A stretch of 11,717 bases of DNA from Dehalococcoidales bacterium (GCA_028718465.1 JAQULX010000046.1:1-11717), one strand, 5' to 3'. Counted from the first letter of the stretch, positions 1-6,347 are shown. Notes: a model not told the origin generated them from the sequence alone. Program-made: numbers and translations.

Positions 1-264
1 ATCGGGTTTCTCCTCTTCAAATGAGCGCTTTAATTTTCTCATTACCTTCAATATGAATGGCAATTTAAAGAAGACTTCCGTAAGTCCCACCACGGCCATA
101 TCGGAGGATTCGGCCATAAGGTCTACCCCTGCTTCGCGAAGTCTTTCTCCTCCAACACCGTAAAACCGGATTGTAGGATCGAGACGTAGCAACGCTTCGA
201 CAAGGGAAGCGGCATGCATATCGCCAGAGGACTCTCCCGCCACAACTAATATATTGTGTATCAC
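1..264 (-). CDS. lpxB: Lipid-A-disaccharide synthase, N-terminal part (runs off window)
   Basis: LpxB is a GT-B glycosyltransferase (family GT19) that joins UDP-2,3-diacylglucosamine to lipid X to make lipid A disaccharide at the inner membrane. Only the first 88 codons are in the window. The family pattern is clear: NILVVAGESSGD near residues 4-15, then a GVGG turn at about 37-40, and VVGLTEVFFKLP at about 63-74. The start is a GTG at 262-264. It is supported by an in-frame alignment to the usual LpxB N-terminus, and by a TGA in another frame that overlaps it as GTGA, typical of translational coupling to an upstream gene. The Shine-Dalgarno is weak. It lies 4 bases beyond the truncated hydrogenase ORF, an unexpected neighbour. 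Seen: motifs. Known: family function. Inferred: original coupling to a different lpx-type gene. Confidence 0.86.
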   Translation of the reverse strand, partial: MIHNILVVAGESSGDMHAASLVEALLRLDPTIRFYGVGGERLREAGVDLMAESSDMAVVGLTEVFFKLPFILKVMRKLKRSFEEEKPD

Positions 265-317
265 GAGATTAGCACCGATTTGGCCTTAATTTCTTCAATG
301 ATTTTAGATAGGTAGAT
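261..317 (-). pseudogene. Possible tail of a different gene coupled to lpxB
   Basis: In a frame different from the hydrogenase, this stretch reads IYLSKIIEEIKAKSVLIS and then TGA at 261-263, which overlaps the lpxB GTG. The peptide looks like a natural amphipathic C-terminal helix, whereas the hydrogenase frame through the same bases gives an out-of-family tail rich in Lys and Arg. I infer that it is the 3' end of the gene that originally preceded lpxB, now joined to the hydrogenase gene. The exact left border is uncertain, about 305-325, because this frame also stays open into the hydrogenase sequence. I cannot identify the parent gene. A chance open frame remains possible. Confidence 0.35.
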
Positions 318-1267
318 AGATGGGGCAGGAGGTCCGGATAAAAGTGCTCGGCGAACTTGATCCAGCCGGGACAGCAGGAGGTGATCATGGGTAGAACGCC
401 GCCTTCCGTGACCCTCTTCACCAGTTCGCTACCTTCCTCCATAATGGTCAGATCAGCCGTAAAATTGGTATCGAAGACGGCGTCAAAGCCCAGCCTTTTA
501 AGAACAGCATACATCTTCCCGGTGACCAGAGAGCCTTCCGGCAGTCCCAGGTCTTCCCCGAGAGCTGCTCTGATAGAAGGGGCTTCCTGGACGATCACGT
601 GTTTATCCGGGTTAGCGATCTCAGCCCAGAGTTTCTCCACCGAGGTCCTTTCTTTTATGGCACCTGTGGGACAAACATGAATGCATTGACCGCAGCCCAC
701 GCATTCGACGTTGCCCAGCCCTTTGTCCATGGCAGTGGACACCGTTAAATCGATGCCGCGATTGAAAAAGTCGATTACGCTCACGGTCTGGACATTATGG
801 CAGACCCGTACGCACTTGCCGCAGAGAATACATTTATTGGGGTCCCGAATGATGGCCATGCTGGTTTCGTCCCGTTTCAGAATGGCCCTTTCAATATGGA
901 ACCGGCTGTCCCTGACGCCTGAGGCAAAAGCCAGCTTTTGCAGATCGCAGCTATTGTTGCGCTCGCAGGTGGGACATCGAACACTGTGATTGGCTAATAA
1001 AAGCTCCAGGATCACTTTCCGGGCTCTTCTGATTCTCGGGGTATTGGTTTTAATCTGCATTCCGGGAGCCGCTTTTCTCGAACAGGAGGTCGCCAGCCTT
1101 GGTTCGCCAACTATTTCCACCACACACAGGCGGCAGCCTCCGAATGCTTCCATGCCTTCCAGATGGCAGAGAGTCGGGATCTTCACATTGATTTTTCGAG
1201 CAGCCTCAAGGATAGAGGTTCCTTCAGGTACTGATACTTCAATATTATCGATGGTTAAATTTATCAT
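269..1267 (-). CDS. [FeFe] hydrogenase-type subunit (HndD/HydA, NuoG-like N-terminus), C-terminally truncated
   Basis: The first 200 residues carry the iron-sulfur wire of NADH-linked [FeFe] hydrogenases and NuoG. There is a [2Fe-2S] domain (C34, C45, C48, C62), a His-ligated cluster (H94, C98, C101, C107), and two [4Fe-4S] sets (C146-C156 and C189-C199). The catalytic domain begins at about 222, and H-cluster motif L1, TSCCPGW, is at 296-302. The family then continues for roughly 250 more residues with motifs L2 (MPCxxKxxE) and L3. Here the protein ends at residue 332 with a tail unlike the family, so it cannot bind a complete H-cluster. It could at best act as an electron-wire subunit. The ATG at 1265-1267 is chosen over one 33 bases upstream because MINLTIDN matches the family start, GGGAGC lies just before it, and the NuoF-like stop is 1 base away. 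Length is 332 aa against about 580 for HndD. Confidence 0.85.
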   Translation of the reverse strand: MINLTIDNIEVSVPEGTSILEAARKINVKIPTLCHLEGMEAFGGCRLCVVEIVGEPRLATSCSRKAAPGMQIKTNTPRIRRARKVILELLLANHSVRCPTCERNNSCDLQKLAFASGVRDSRFHIERAILKRDETSMAIIRDPNKCILCGKCVRVCHNVQTVSVIDFFNRGIDLTVSTAMDKGLGNVECVGCGQCIHVCPTGAIKERTSVEKLWAEIANPDKHVIVQEAPSIRAALGEDLGLPEGSLVTGKMYAVLKRLGFDAVFDTNFTADLTIMEEGSELVKRVTEGGVLPMITSCCPGWIKFAEHFYPDLLPHLSTYLKSLKKLRPNRC

Positions 1268-1268
1268 T

Positions 1269-2498
1269 TTAGCTCCCGATTCTTGATTCGAACTCCCCAC
1301 GGAAAAGCCTGATCGCGCTCACCGGAACGTTTAGAGCGACCTGGCCCAGAACGCAGCAAGACGTATCGCGCATTACCTGGCTGAGTTCGAGTATTAGCTC
1401 GATGTCTTCTGTTCGAGCTTCGCCTCTGCGGAAACGTTTCAGTATTTCCAGGCCGTTCCGGTTTCCTTCCCGGCAAACCGAACACTTCCCGCATGACTCA
1501 CGTGAGTAGAACTGCACCGCGTTTATGGAAACGTCGATAAGGCTGAGGTCCTGATTGATCACGATTACCGAAGCCGGTCCGAGCGTACTGCCGGCCTGGG
1601 ATACGCTGGTGTAGTCCAGGTTGATTTCCATACTGGTTATCAGGCTGCTGGAAATTCCTCCCGGGAGGACGGCTTTAAATTCTCCGCGCACCCCGCCTCC
1701 AAATTCTTCGATAAGGTCCCTGAGCCTGATGCCCAGAGGGGCTTCATAGACCCCAGGGTTCCGGATGTGCCCTGATAACGAAAATAATTTGGTACCGGGA
1801 GAATTCGGGCTGCCGATTTGCGTATACCATAAAGCGCCGTTATTGATGATGGTCGGGATGTTGGCTAGCGTCTCGACGTTATTGACAGCCGTCGGTTTTC
1901 CCAGAAACCCGACTTGTGCCGGGAATGGCGGCCGGCCGGTCGGGGCAGGCCGCATTCCTGCCATCGATTCGATTAAAGAGGTCTCTTCCCCGCACACATA
2001 AGCCCCGGCGCCTTTGTAGACCTCGATTTTAAAGGAGAAGCCGGACTCCAGGATGTTATCGCCCAGATATCCCTTTTCCTGCGCCTGGAGGATGGCTTTT
2101 TCGATGGTCTCTATTTCCGGGGAATATTCGCCCCGGATATAAATATAACCTTGCTGCGCGCCGATGGCATATCCGGCGATAATCAGCGATTCCAGGAGCA
2201 GGTGGGGGTCTTTCCTTAAAATAATCCGGTCTTTGAAAGTACCCGGTTCACCCTCATCGGCATTGCATACCACATATTTCGGTGTGGCGGCTTCCTGGCG
2301 CACAGCAGCCCATTTCCGGGCTACCGGGAATGCCGCCCCGCCTCTGCCGACAAGGCGCGACCGGCCGATTTCGTCGATAACAACCTGGGGGTCTGTCTTG
2401 AGGACTTTCCGGAGAGCAGAATATCCGCCGCTGCTTTCATAGACCTGAATTTCCTGGGAATCAGGTCTGTCAATGTTCCTTAATAGTATCTTTTCCAC
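1269..2498 (-). CDS. NuoF/HndC-like NADH-binding flavoprotein subunit, short form
   Basis: This is the FMN and NAD(H)-binding subunit of the cytoplasmic diaphorase module found in complex I, in NAD-linked [FeFe] hydrogenases and in some formate dehydrogenases. It passes electrons between NADH, FMN and a [4Fe-4S] cluster. Visible motifs are the glycine-rich GRGGAAFP at 51-58, NADEGEPGTFKDR at 79-91, GAGAYVCGEETSLIES at about 163-178, and the N3-type cluster ligands C336, C339 and C342 with C381 or C382. At 409 aa it is the core only. The N-terminal thioredoxin-like and C-terminal two-cluster ferredoxin extensions common in HndC/HydB hydrogenase subunits are absent. The start is GTG at 2496-2498, preceded by an AAAGGCG-type site. 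It follows the NuoE-like gene by 16 bases and precedes the hydrogenase ORF by 1 base, so the three are co-transcribed. Confidence 0.9.
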   Translation of the reverse strand: MEKILLRNIDRPDSQEIQVYESSGGYSALRKVLKTDPQVVIDEIGRSRLVGRGGAAFPVARKWAAVRQEAATPKYVVCNADEGEPGTFKDRIILRKDPHLLLESLIIAGYAIGAQQGYIYIRGEYSPEIETIEKAILQAQEKGYLGDNILESGFSFKIEVYKGAGAYVCGEETSLIESMAGMRPAPTGRPPFPAQVGFLGKPTAVNNVETLANIPTIINNGALWYTQIGSPNSPGTKLFSLSGHIRNPGVYEAPLGIRLRDLIEEFGGGVRGEFKAVLPGGISSSLITSMEINLDYTSVSQAGSTLGPASVIVINQDLSLIDVSINAVQFYSRESCGKCSVCREGNRNGLEILKRFRRGEARTEDIELILELSQVMRDTSCCVLGQVALNVPVSAIRLFRGEFESRIGS

Positions 2499-2514
2499 AA
2501 TTACGCCTTTCCCC

Positions 2515-3015
2515 TTAAAGGGCGGCCAGAATCTCTTCTATTTTTTCCTCGGTTAAATTCCCGTATACCTGGTCGTTGATCATCATGGCCGGAGAGATAT
2601 CGCACAGACCCAGGCAGGGCACTACTTCCAGGGCGAATTTTTTATCCGGGGTGGACTCCCCGTGCTTAATGCCCAGGTCTTTTTCGATTTTCTCAAGAAT
2701 ATTATGAGATTCATTGATATTGCATAATATTGAGTCGCATACACGGATGGTATATTCTGCCGGAGTTTTCGTGTTCAGCATCCCGTAGAAACTGATCACT
2801 CCGTATATATCAGCCACAGGTATGTCCAGCTTATCCCTGAGGAAAACAACCGATTCATGGCTGATATAGCCGGAAGCTTCCTGTATGGCTTTCAGACAGT
2901 GTAAAAGAGAGGAGCGGCTGCTGCCGTACCGTTGTATTACTCCCATGACGGGACTTTTCCAAAGAGATTCACTGCCGGCAGTGCGGATTCCCGAAGTTTT
3001 GCTTTTCAGTGTCAT
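2515..3015 (-). CDS. NuoE/HndA-like [2Fe-2S] thioredoxin-fold subunit
   Basis: This is a small electron-transfer subunit that partners NuoF in NADH dehydrogenase and NAD-linked [FeFe] hydrogenase complexes. An N-terminal helical part (about 25-80, with IQEASGYISHESVVFL and the VADIYGVISFYGMLNTK region) is followed by a thioredoxin-like fold with the four cluster ligands C93, C98, C134 and C138 in the usual C-x4-C and C-x3-C arrangement. Its 166 aa is normal for the family. The first 20 or so residues are poorly conserved, Ser/Lys-rich sequence. The ATG at 3013-3015 has AGGAGG 7 bases upstream, a strong reason to keep this start. It is the first gene of the minus-strand operon, about 40 bases downstream of the predicted transcription start. 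Confidence 0.91.
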   Translation of the reverse strand: MTLKSKTSGIRTAGSESLWKSPVMGVIQRYGSSRSSLLHCLKAIQEASGYISHESVVFLRDKLDIPVADIYGVISFYGMLNTKTPAEYTIRVCDSILCNINESHNILEKIEKDLGIKHGESTPDKKFALEVVPCLGLCDISPAMMINDQVYGNLTEEKIEEILAAL

Positions 3016-3063
3016 TTTCCCCTCCTGAAATTGTTACATATCGATTACTTGAGTTATACCTTC

Positions 3064-3093
3064 TATATATAACTGACATTTTACTATTGTCAA
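3064..3093 (-). promoter_or_regulatory. Sigma70-type promoter of the NuoE/F/hydrogenase operon
   Basis: On the minus strand, a perfect TTGACA lies at 3088-3093. It is followed after 16 or 18 bases by TATATA within the run TATATATA at 3064-3071. Transcription should start near 3057, leaving a leader of about 40 bases before the NuoE-like ATG. The surrounding DNA is very A+T-rich. No convincing operator was found around it. Confidence 0.7.
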
Positions 3094-3214
3094 TATCTTA
3101 TATTGATACGTAAATATATTATACATCGGCTGCCATTGACAAATTAACAAGTCTGATTAATGGATCGTAATCGAAGGGGTTATATGATTATATGTATTAA
3201 AAATAGGCAGTATC

Positions 3215-3260
3215 AAAAACCAGGGCAGGAAGTGAGCGTCTCACTCACTTCCTGCCCTGG
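3215..3260 (-). terminator. Perfect 17-bp hairpin with T-run, minus-strand intrinsic terminator
   Basis: Arms at 3220-3236 and 3244-3260 are exact reverse complements (17 bp, G+C-rich), with a 7-base loop. On the minus strand the second arm is followed at once by five T (3215-3219), as in a Rho-independent terminator. On the plus strand there is no T-run after the stem. It lies about 10 bases after the stop of the gene remnant at 3269-3362 and well upstream of the minus-strand promoter. It therefore probably belonged to that lost gene, and may now shield the hydrogenase operon from antisense read-through. Confidence 0.72.
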
Positions 3261-3268
3261 AAGATATA

Positions 3269-3362
3269 TTAATATTGTTCCCATCCGGAGCGCAGCTTCT
3301 TTTTCCTGGCGATGCATTCTTTCACCGAGACCACCAGGTCACTTCACGGCCAGGGCAATCGC
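3269..3362 (-). pseudogene. Frameshifted 3' tail of an unidentified gene
   Basis: On the minus strand one frame reads AIALAVK and then hits TGA. Dropping a single T at about 3341 gives a continuous frame: AIALAVK, then DLVVSVKECIARKKKLRS, then GWEQY and TAA at 3269-3271. The stop is followed within 10 bases by a strong terminator hairpin, which is what the true end of a gene should look like. Upstream of it (3363-3500) the frame is closed by a stop two codons away and the DNA turns A+T-rich and non-coding. Only about 31 codons therefore survive. I do not recognise the parent family. Seen: peptide, frameshift and terminator. Inferred: a decayed gene whose 5' part was lost. Confidence 0.42.
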
Positions 3363-3503
3363 ATGTTAAATTTTATGGCCGGTGATTTATAACATTTTGT
3401 ACCTGGTAGACTTATCTGCGGCTTAAGCAATTAGAAAACTGAACAATCAATACTGATTTTGTTTGATTTATAATGCGTATGCCCTGGATTGGCCTCTCTA
3501 AAT
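3363..3503. other. A+T-rich intergenic spacer, no gene seen
   Basis: Apart from the features given separately, the divergent region 3016-3596 holds no recognisable gene. This part has a TATAAT at 3469-3474 without a good -35 partner, and no long open frame with coding character in either direction. Confidence 0.5.
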
Positions 3504-3532
3504 TTGTCATGCTATAGGGAATATGCTACAAT
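3504..3532 (+). promoter_or_regulatory. Sigma70-type promoter of the kor-hdr operon
   Basis: TTGTCA at 3504-3509 and TACAAT at 3527-3532 are separated by exactly 17 bases. Transcription should start near 3539, giving a leader of about 58 bases before korD. This is the best plus-strand promoter in the region and lies directly upstream of the first plus-strand gene. It also argues that korD starts at 3597, because an ATG at 3489 would lie upstream of this promoter. Confidence 0.66.
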
Positions 3533-3596
3533 TTTTCTGAAAAATCAGTGGTGCTTTTACCTTATTCCGGATAATGTAAGAAATCAGGTAAAAACT

Positions 3597-3866
3597 ATGG
3601 CGAAAATGTGGCGCAAGCCGTTCGATGCGGAAGCAAAAGCCGCTCAACCCAGGAAAATAGTAATAAGCAAAGAAAAATGCAAAGGTTGTAGTTACTGCAC
3701 CGAGTTCTGTCCCCGCGATGCCCTCGTCATGAGCCAGGAAATCAATGCCAAAGGTTATACTCTGGCCGCTATCGGCGATGAGAGTAAATGCCTTGGCTGC
3801 GGTCTGTGCGAGGTGATCTGCCCCGAATTTGCCATCCAGGTAAACTGCAATAACAGCGAAAGTTAA
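3597..3866 (+). CDS. korD: 2-oxoacid:ferredoxin oxidoreductase delta subunit (2[4Fe-4S] ferredoxin)
   Basis: This is a small ferredoxin-like subunit that carries electrons from the alpha/beta core of a 2-oxoacid:ferredoxin oxidoreductase to external ferredoxin. It has two classical cluster motifs, CKGCSYCTEFCP at 28-39 and CLGCGLCEVICP at 65-76, within 89 residues. The N-terminus MAKMWRKPFDAEA is typical of Kor/Vor delta subunits. I chose ATG 3597-3599, with AGG 8 bases upstream. The open frame extends back to 3489, but that part has no ferredoxin similarity and contains the predicted promoter. It is first in the operon and its stop is 9 bases before korA. Kor, Vor and Por delta subunits are hard to separate, so the kor symbol rests on the neighbouring subunits. 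Confidence 0.87.
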   Translation: MAKMWRKPFDAEAKAAQPRKIVISKEKCKGCSYCTEFCPRDALVMSQEINAKGYTLAAIGDESKCLGCGLCEVICPEFAIQVNCNNSES

Positions 3867-3875
3867 GGAATTTTC

Positions 3876-5027
3876 ATGGCTGAAAAAGGTGTACTCTGCG
3901 GTGAATATTTCATGAACGGCGATACTGCTTGCGCCGAAGGCGCTATCAGCGCCGGCTGTCGCTTCTTTGCCGGCTATCCGATCACACCGGCTACCGAGAT
4001 CGCCGAAAGAATGGCTGACCGCCTACCCCAGGTGAACGGGACCTATATCCAGATGGAAGACGAGCTGGCCTCCATGAACGCCATCCTGGGCGCTTCATGG
4101 GCAGGCGTCAAGTCTATGACCGCCACCTCCGGCCCCGGTTTCAGTCTGATGATGGAAAACCTGGGCCTGGGAGCGATGCTGGAGACCCCCTGCGTGCTGG
4201 TCAATATCCAGCGCGCCGGACCTTCCACCGGACTGCCGACCATGGTAGCCCAGGCGGATATTATGCAGGCCCGCTGGGGATCGCACGGCAGCTACGAGAT
4301 CATTGCTGTGGTCCCGTCTTCAATCCAGGAGATGTTCGACCTGACGGTCCAGGCCTTTAACTTATCGGAAAAATACCGCGTCCCGGTGCTGGTTATGGCT
4401 GACGAGGCCATCGGGCATATGAGCGAGAAGCTGGTTATTCCGGAGATATCTCCCTCGCAAATAATAAACCGTAAGAAGCCTTCTGTCGATCCGGACAAGT
4501 ACCGGCCTTACGTGGACTATGATAATGACCTGGTGCCCCCCATGGCCATTGCCGGTCAGGGATACCGGTTTCACACTACCGGTCTGACTCATGACGAACG
4601 AGGATATCCCATAATGACCGTGGAAACCCAGGACAAGCTGATCCGCCGGCTGGTGGACAAAATCCGCCTGAACCATAAGGATATTATTCGACTCAGGGAA
4701 TTCCAGGTCGAGGATGCCGACATCATTCTCGTTTCTTACGGCATTTCCGCCCGTATATCGCAACTGGCGGTTGATCTGGCGAGAAAAGAAGGAATCAAAG
4801 CCGGCCTGGTCCAGTTATTGACTGTCTGGCCCTTTGCTGAAGAGCGTATTCGCGAGCTGGCCCGGCAGGCCCGCGCTTTTGTGGTTCCCGAACTTAATAT
4901 GGGACAAATTGTCCTGGAAGTAGAGAGATGCGCCGGAGGTGTCAAGACGCTTTCAGTTCCCCATCCGGGAGGCACGGTGCATCAGCCTCAAGTTATCGTG
5001 GAAGCAATAAGGGAAGCTGCTAAATGA
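3876..5027 (+). CDS. korA: 2-oxoacid (2-oxoglutarate-type):ferredoxin oxidoreductase alpha subunit
   Basis: This is the alpha subunit of the thiamine-diphosphate enzyme that converts a 2-oxoacid and CoA to acyl-CoA, CO2 and reduced ferredoxin. The pyrimidine-binding domain shows AGYPITPATEIAERMA from about 32, the QMEDELASMNAILGASWAG helix near 60-77, TSGPGFSLMMENLG near 84-97 and AGPSTGLPT at 114-122. All are typical of KorA/VorB. The C-terminal transketolase-like domain (about 275-383) includes ILVSYGISAR and PELNMGQIVLEVER. Its 383 aa is usual for this split-subunit class. AAGGAA precedes the ATG. The stop overlaps the korB start by 4 bases (ATGA). The true substrate (2-oxoglutarate, branched-chain or other 2-oxoacid) cannot be decided from motifs alone. 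Confidence 0.92.
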   Translation: MAEKGVLCGEYFMNGDTACAEGAISAGCRFFAGYPITPATEIAERMADRLPQVNGTYIQMEDELASMNAILGASWAGVKSMTATSGPGFSLMMENLGLGAMLETPCVLVNIQRAGPSTGLPTMVAQADIMQARWGSHGSYEIIAVVPSSIQEMFDLTVQAFNLSEKYRVPVLVMADEAIGHMSEKLVIPEISPSQIINRKKPSVDPDKYRPYVDYDNDLVPPMAIAGQGYRFHTTGLTHDERGYPIMTVETQDKLIRRLVDKIRLNHKDIIRLREFQVEDADIILVSYGISARISQLAVDLARKEGIKAGLVQLLTVWPFAEERIRELARQARAFVVPELNMGQIVLEVERCAGGVKTLSVPHPGGTVHQPQVIVEAIREAAK

Positions 5028-5878
5028 CGACAACCTCACCCAGAATCGAAACTGATGTTGATATCGAGCCCTATTTAAGGTCCGACAGAATGCCTCATAT
5101 CTTCTGTTCCGGCTGCGGAATAGGTCCCGCCATCGGGGCCTTCATCCGGGGTTTCCTGCGGGCAGGGATCGATCCGGATACTATCGCGTTTGTTTCCGGA
5201 ATCGGCTGCAGCGGCAGGGCCGCCGGGTACGTCAAGCTGGACTCGTTCCATACCACTCACGGGCGGCCTTTGCCTTTCGCTACCGGATTGAAGCTGGCCA
5301 ATCCGGCTTTAAATGTGGTGGTCTTCTCCGGCGACGGCGACCTGGCTACCATCGGCGGCAACCATTTAATGCATGCAGCCCGCCGGAATATGGATATGCT
5401 CTGCATTTGTATAAACAATTTTAACTACGGCATGACCGGCGGCCAGATGGGTTGCACAACTCCCTGGAATGCTCTGTCCACCACTTCCCCCTACGGCAAT
5501 TTCGAGACACCAGCCAATCTGCCTTACCTGTTGGCTGCCTGTGGAGCCACCTATATCGCACGCTGGACTACTCTTCATCTGAGAGAGCTGGAAAGATCTG
5601 TGGCCGAGGCGATGTCCAGACACGGTTTTAGCTTTGTCGAGGTAGTAGCGCCCTGTCCGACTGTTTACGGGAGAATGAATAAAAGGCCCCGCGGACTGGA
5701 TGAGATGCTGTATTATCAGCAAAAGAGCATTGTCCGCAATGGCGCCGATCCCAGAGAAGTTGGTATTCAACTGGATACTCCGATCATTGTGGGCAAGTTT
5801 TTAGAGACCAGCGCTCCTACTTATCAAGAGAGCCGGCAGCAGATACTGGATAAAGCCAGAGAGAAGGGGCGATTATAA
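5024..5878 (+). CDS. korB: 2-oxoacid:ferredoxin oxidoreductase beta subunit (TPP and [4Fe-4S])
   Basis: This is the beta subunit, which binds thiamine diphosphate-Mg2+ and the proximal [4Fe-4S] cluster. Cluster ligands are visible as C28 and C31 (CSGCGIG), C63 (GIGCSGR) and C211 (APCPTVYGR), matching the arrangement known for 2-oxoglutarate and pyruvate oxidoreductase beta subunits. The TPP motif GDGD starts at 103 and ends in NNFNYGMTGGQ at about 131-141. HTTHGRPLPFATGLKLA (about 77-93) is also typical. Its 284 aa is normal. The ATG overlaps the korA stop. Its own TAA (5876-5878) is the first part of a heptamer repeat array that opens the inserted S23 cassette, which separates korB from korG by 479 bases. 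Confidence 0.92.
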   Translation: MTTTSPRIETDVDIEPYLRSDRMPHIFCSGCGIGPAIGAFIRGFLRAGIDPDTIAFVSGIGCSGRAAGYVKLDSFHTTHGRPLPFATGLKLANPALNVVVFSGDGDLATIGGNHLMHAARRNMDMLCICINNFNYGMTGGQMGCTTPWNALSTTSPYGNFETPANLPYLLAACGATYIARWTTLHLRELERSVAEAMSRHGFSFVEVVAPCPTVYGRMNKRPRGLDEMLYYQQKSIVRNGADPREVGIQLDTPIIVGKFLETSAPTYQESRQQILDKAREKGRL

Positions 5879-5911
5879 GTTCTAAGTTTTAAGTTCTAAG
5901 TTTTAAGTTCC
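5877..5911 (+). repeat. Five tandem heptamers AAGTTCT/AAGTTTT, left border of the S23 cassette
   Basis: Five consecutive 7-base units read AAGTTCT, AAGTTTT, AAGTTCT, AAGTTTT, AAGTTCC. The first two bases are part of the korB TAA. The array can also be read as a 14-bp unit repeated about 2.4 times. It ends in CCGGGG. A shorter, degenerate copy lies in opposite orientation at 6329-6349, so the two bracket the S23 gene. Confidence 0.85.
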
Positions 5912-6347
5912 GGGGAAAAGGTGACAGGTTATATGAAATAAGTATTCAGGAAATGGCTGTATGCAGGATTATAAAAAACTGAATGTCTGGCAAAAAGCTC
6001 ATTTATTGGCTGTTGATATATATCAAGCTACTAATTCTTTTCCCAGAAATGAATTATTCGGCATTACATCACAAATTCGAAGAGCCAGTGTTTCGATTCC
6101 TGCTAACATTGCAGAAGGGTGTGGGAGAGGGAGTAATGCAGAATTGAGCCGTTTCCTTGAGTTTTCACCTGGTTCTGCTAATGAACTCGAATAGCAGCTA
6201 TTATTATCTAATGAACTCAAATATTTAAAAATAGAAGATTATAAGCGGCTGGATATGCAGACAAATGAAGTTAAAAGTATGCTTATCACTTTTATTAAAA
6301 AATTAAATAATTAAAATCATCCTTACCCGAACCTAAAACTTAAAACT
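5879..6347 (+). mobile_element. Putative S23 four-helix-bundle cassette inserted in the kor operon
   Basis: About 470 bases separate korB from korG, although all other genes in this operon overlap or lie within some 15 bases of each other. The segment is visibly more A+T-rich than its neighbours, carries a lone S23-type gene, and is bounded by heptamer arrays in inverted orientation (left 5877-5911, right 6329-6349). It sits precisely between the korB stop and the korG ribosome binding site, so neither neighbour is damaged. S23 proteins are known from intervening sequences in 23S rRNA genes and resemble the Avd accessory protein of diversity-generating retroelements. Inferred: a non-autonomous mobile or formerly mobile unit. 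No transposase, reverse transcriptase or clear target duplication is seen. Confidence 0.5.
5961..6314 (+). pseudogene. Four-helix-bundle protein (23S rRNA IVS/S23 family), interrupted by an in-frame TAG
   Basis: The first 77 codons match the S23/IVS family closely: KLNVWQKAHLLAVDIYQ at 6-22, FPRNELFGITSQIRRASVSI at 27-46, PANIAEGCGRGSN at 47-59 and the RFLEFSPGSANELE helix at 64-77. TAG then follows at 6192-6194. Beyond it the same frame continues for 39 codons with family-like sequence (QLLLSNELKYLKIEDYKRLD and on) to TAA at 6312-6314, for a total near 117, the normal family length. Relatives usually have an aromatic residue here (ELEY), so a TAT/TAC to TAG change is the simplest explanation. 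The product would otherwise stop after about two thirds of the bundle. The molecular role of stand-alone S23 proteins is unknown. An AGGAAA site precedes the ATG at a usable distance. Confidence 0.82.

Noticed and set aside
357..680. Plus-strand open frame opposite the hydrogenase gene
   Set aside because: Antisense to conserved iron-sulfur and H-cluster motifs; no domain of its own.
269..1267. Calling this gene a functional [FeFe] hydrogenase
   Set aside because: Motifs L2 and L3, which provide the remaining H-cluster ligands, are missing, so only the electron-wire part can be supported.
3131..3161. TTGACAAATTAACAA and ATTAA...TTAAT as a possible Rex or FNR operator
   Set aside because: The half-site spacing does not fit TTGTTA-N6-TAACAA (Rex) or TTGAT-N4-ATCAA (FNR), and the site is upstream of the minus-strand -35, so I cannot support an operator call.
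3160..3369. Plus-strand open frame of 69 codons in the divergent spacer
   Set aside because: It runs through the perfect hairpin, has no family similarity or good ribosome binding site, and its sequence is explained by the terminator and the minus-strand remnant.
3489..3596. Longer korD reading from an ATG at 3489
   Set aside because: The extra 36 codons have no ferredoxin similarity and contain the best plus-strand promoter; the 3597 start fits the family.
5877..5911. Heptamer array as a CRISPR or replication iteron set
   Set aside because: There are no spacers, units are too short for CRISPR, and there is no replication gene nearby; the pairing with the inverted copy at 6329-6349 fits a cassette border better.
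6192..6194. TAG in the S23 gene read as pyrrolysine
   Set aside because: The family has an aromatic residue at this place, S23 proteins are not known to use pyrrolysine, and no pyl genes are visible; a nonsense mutation is simpler.
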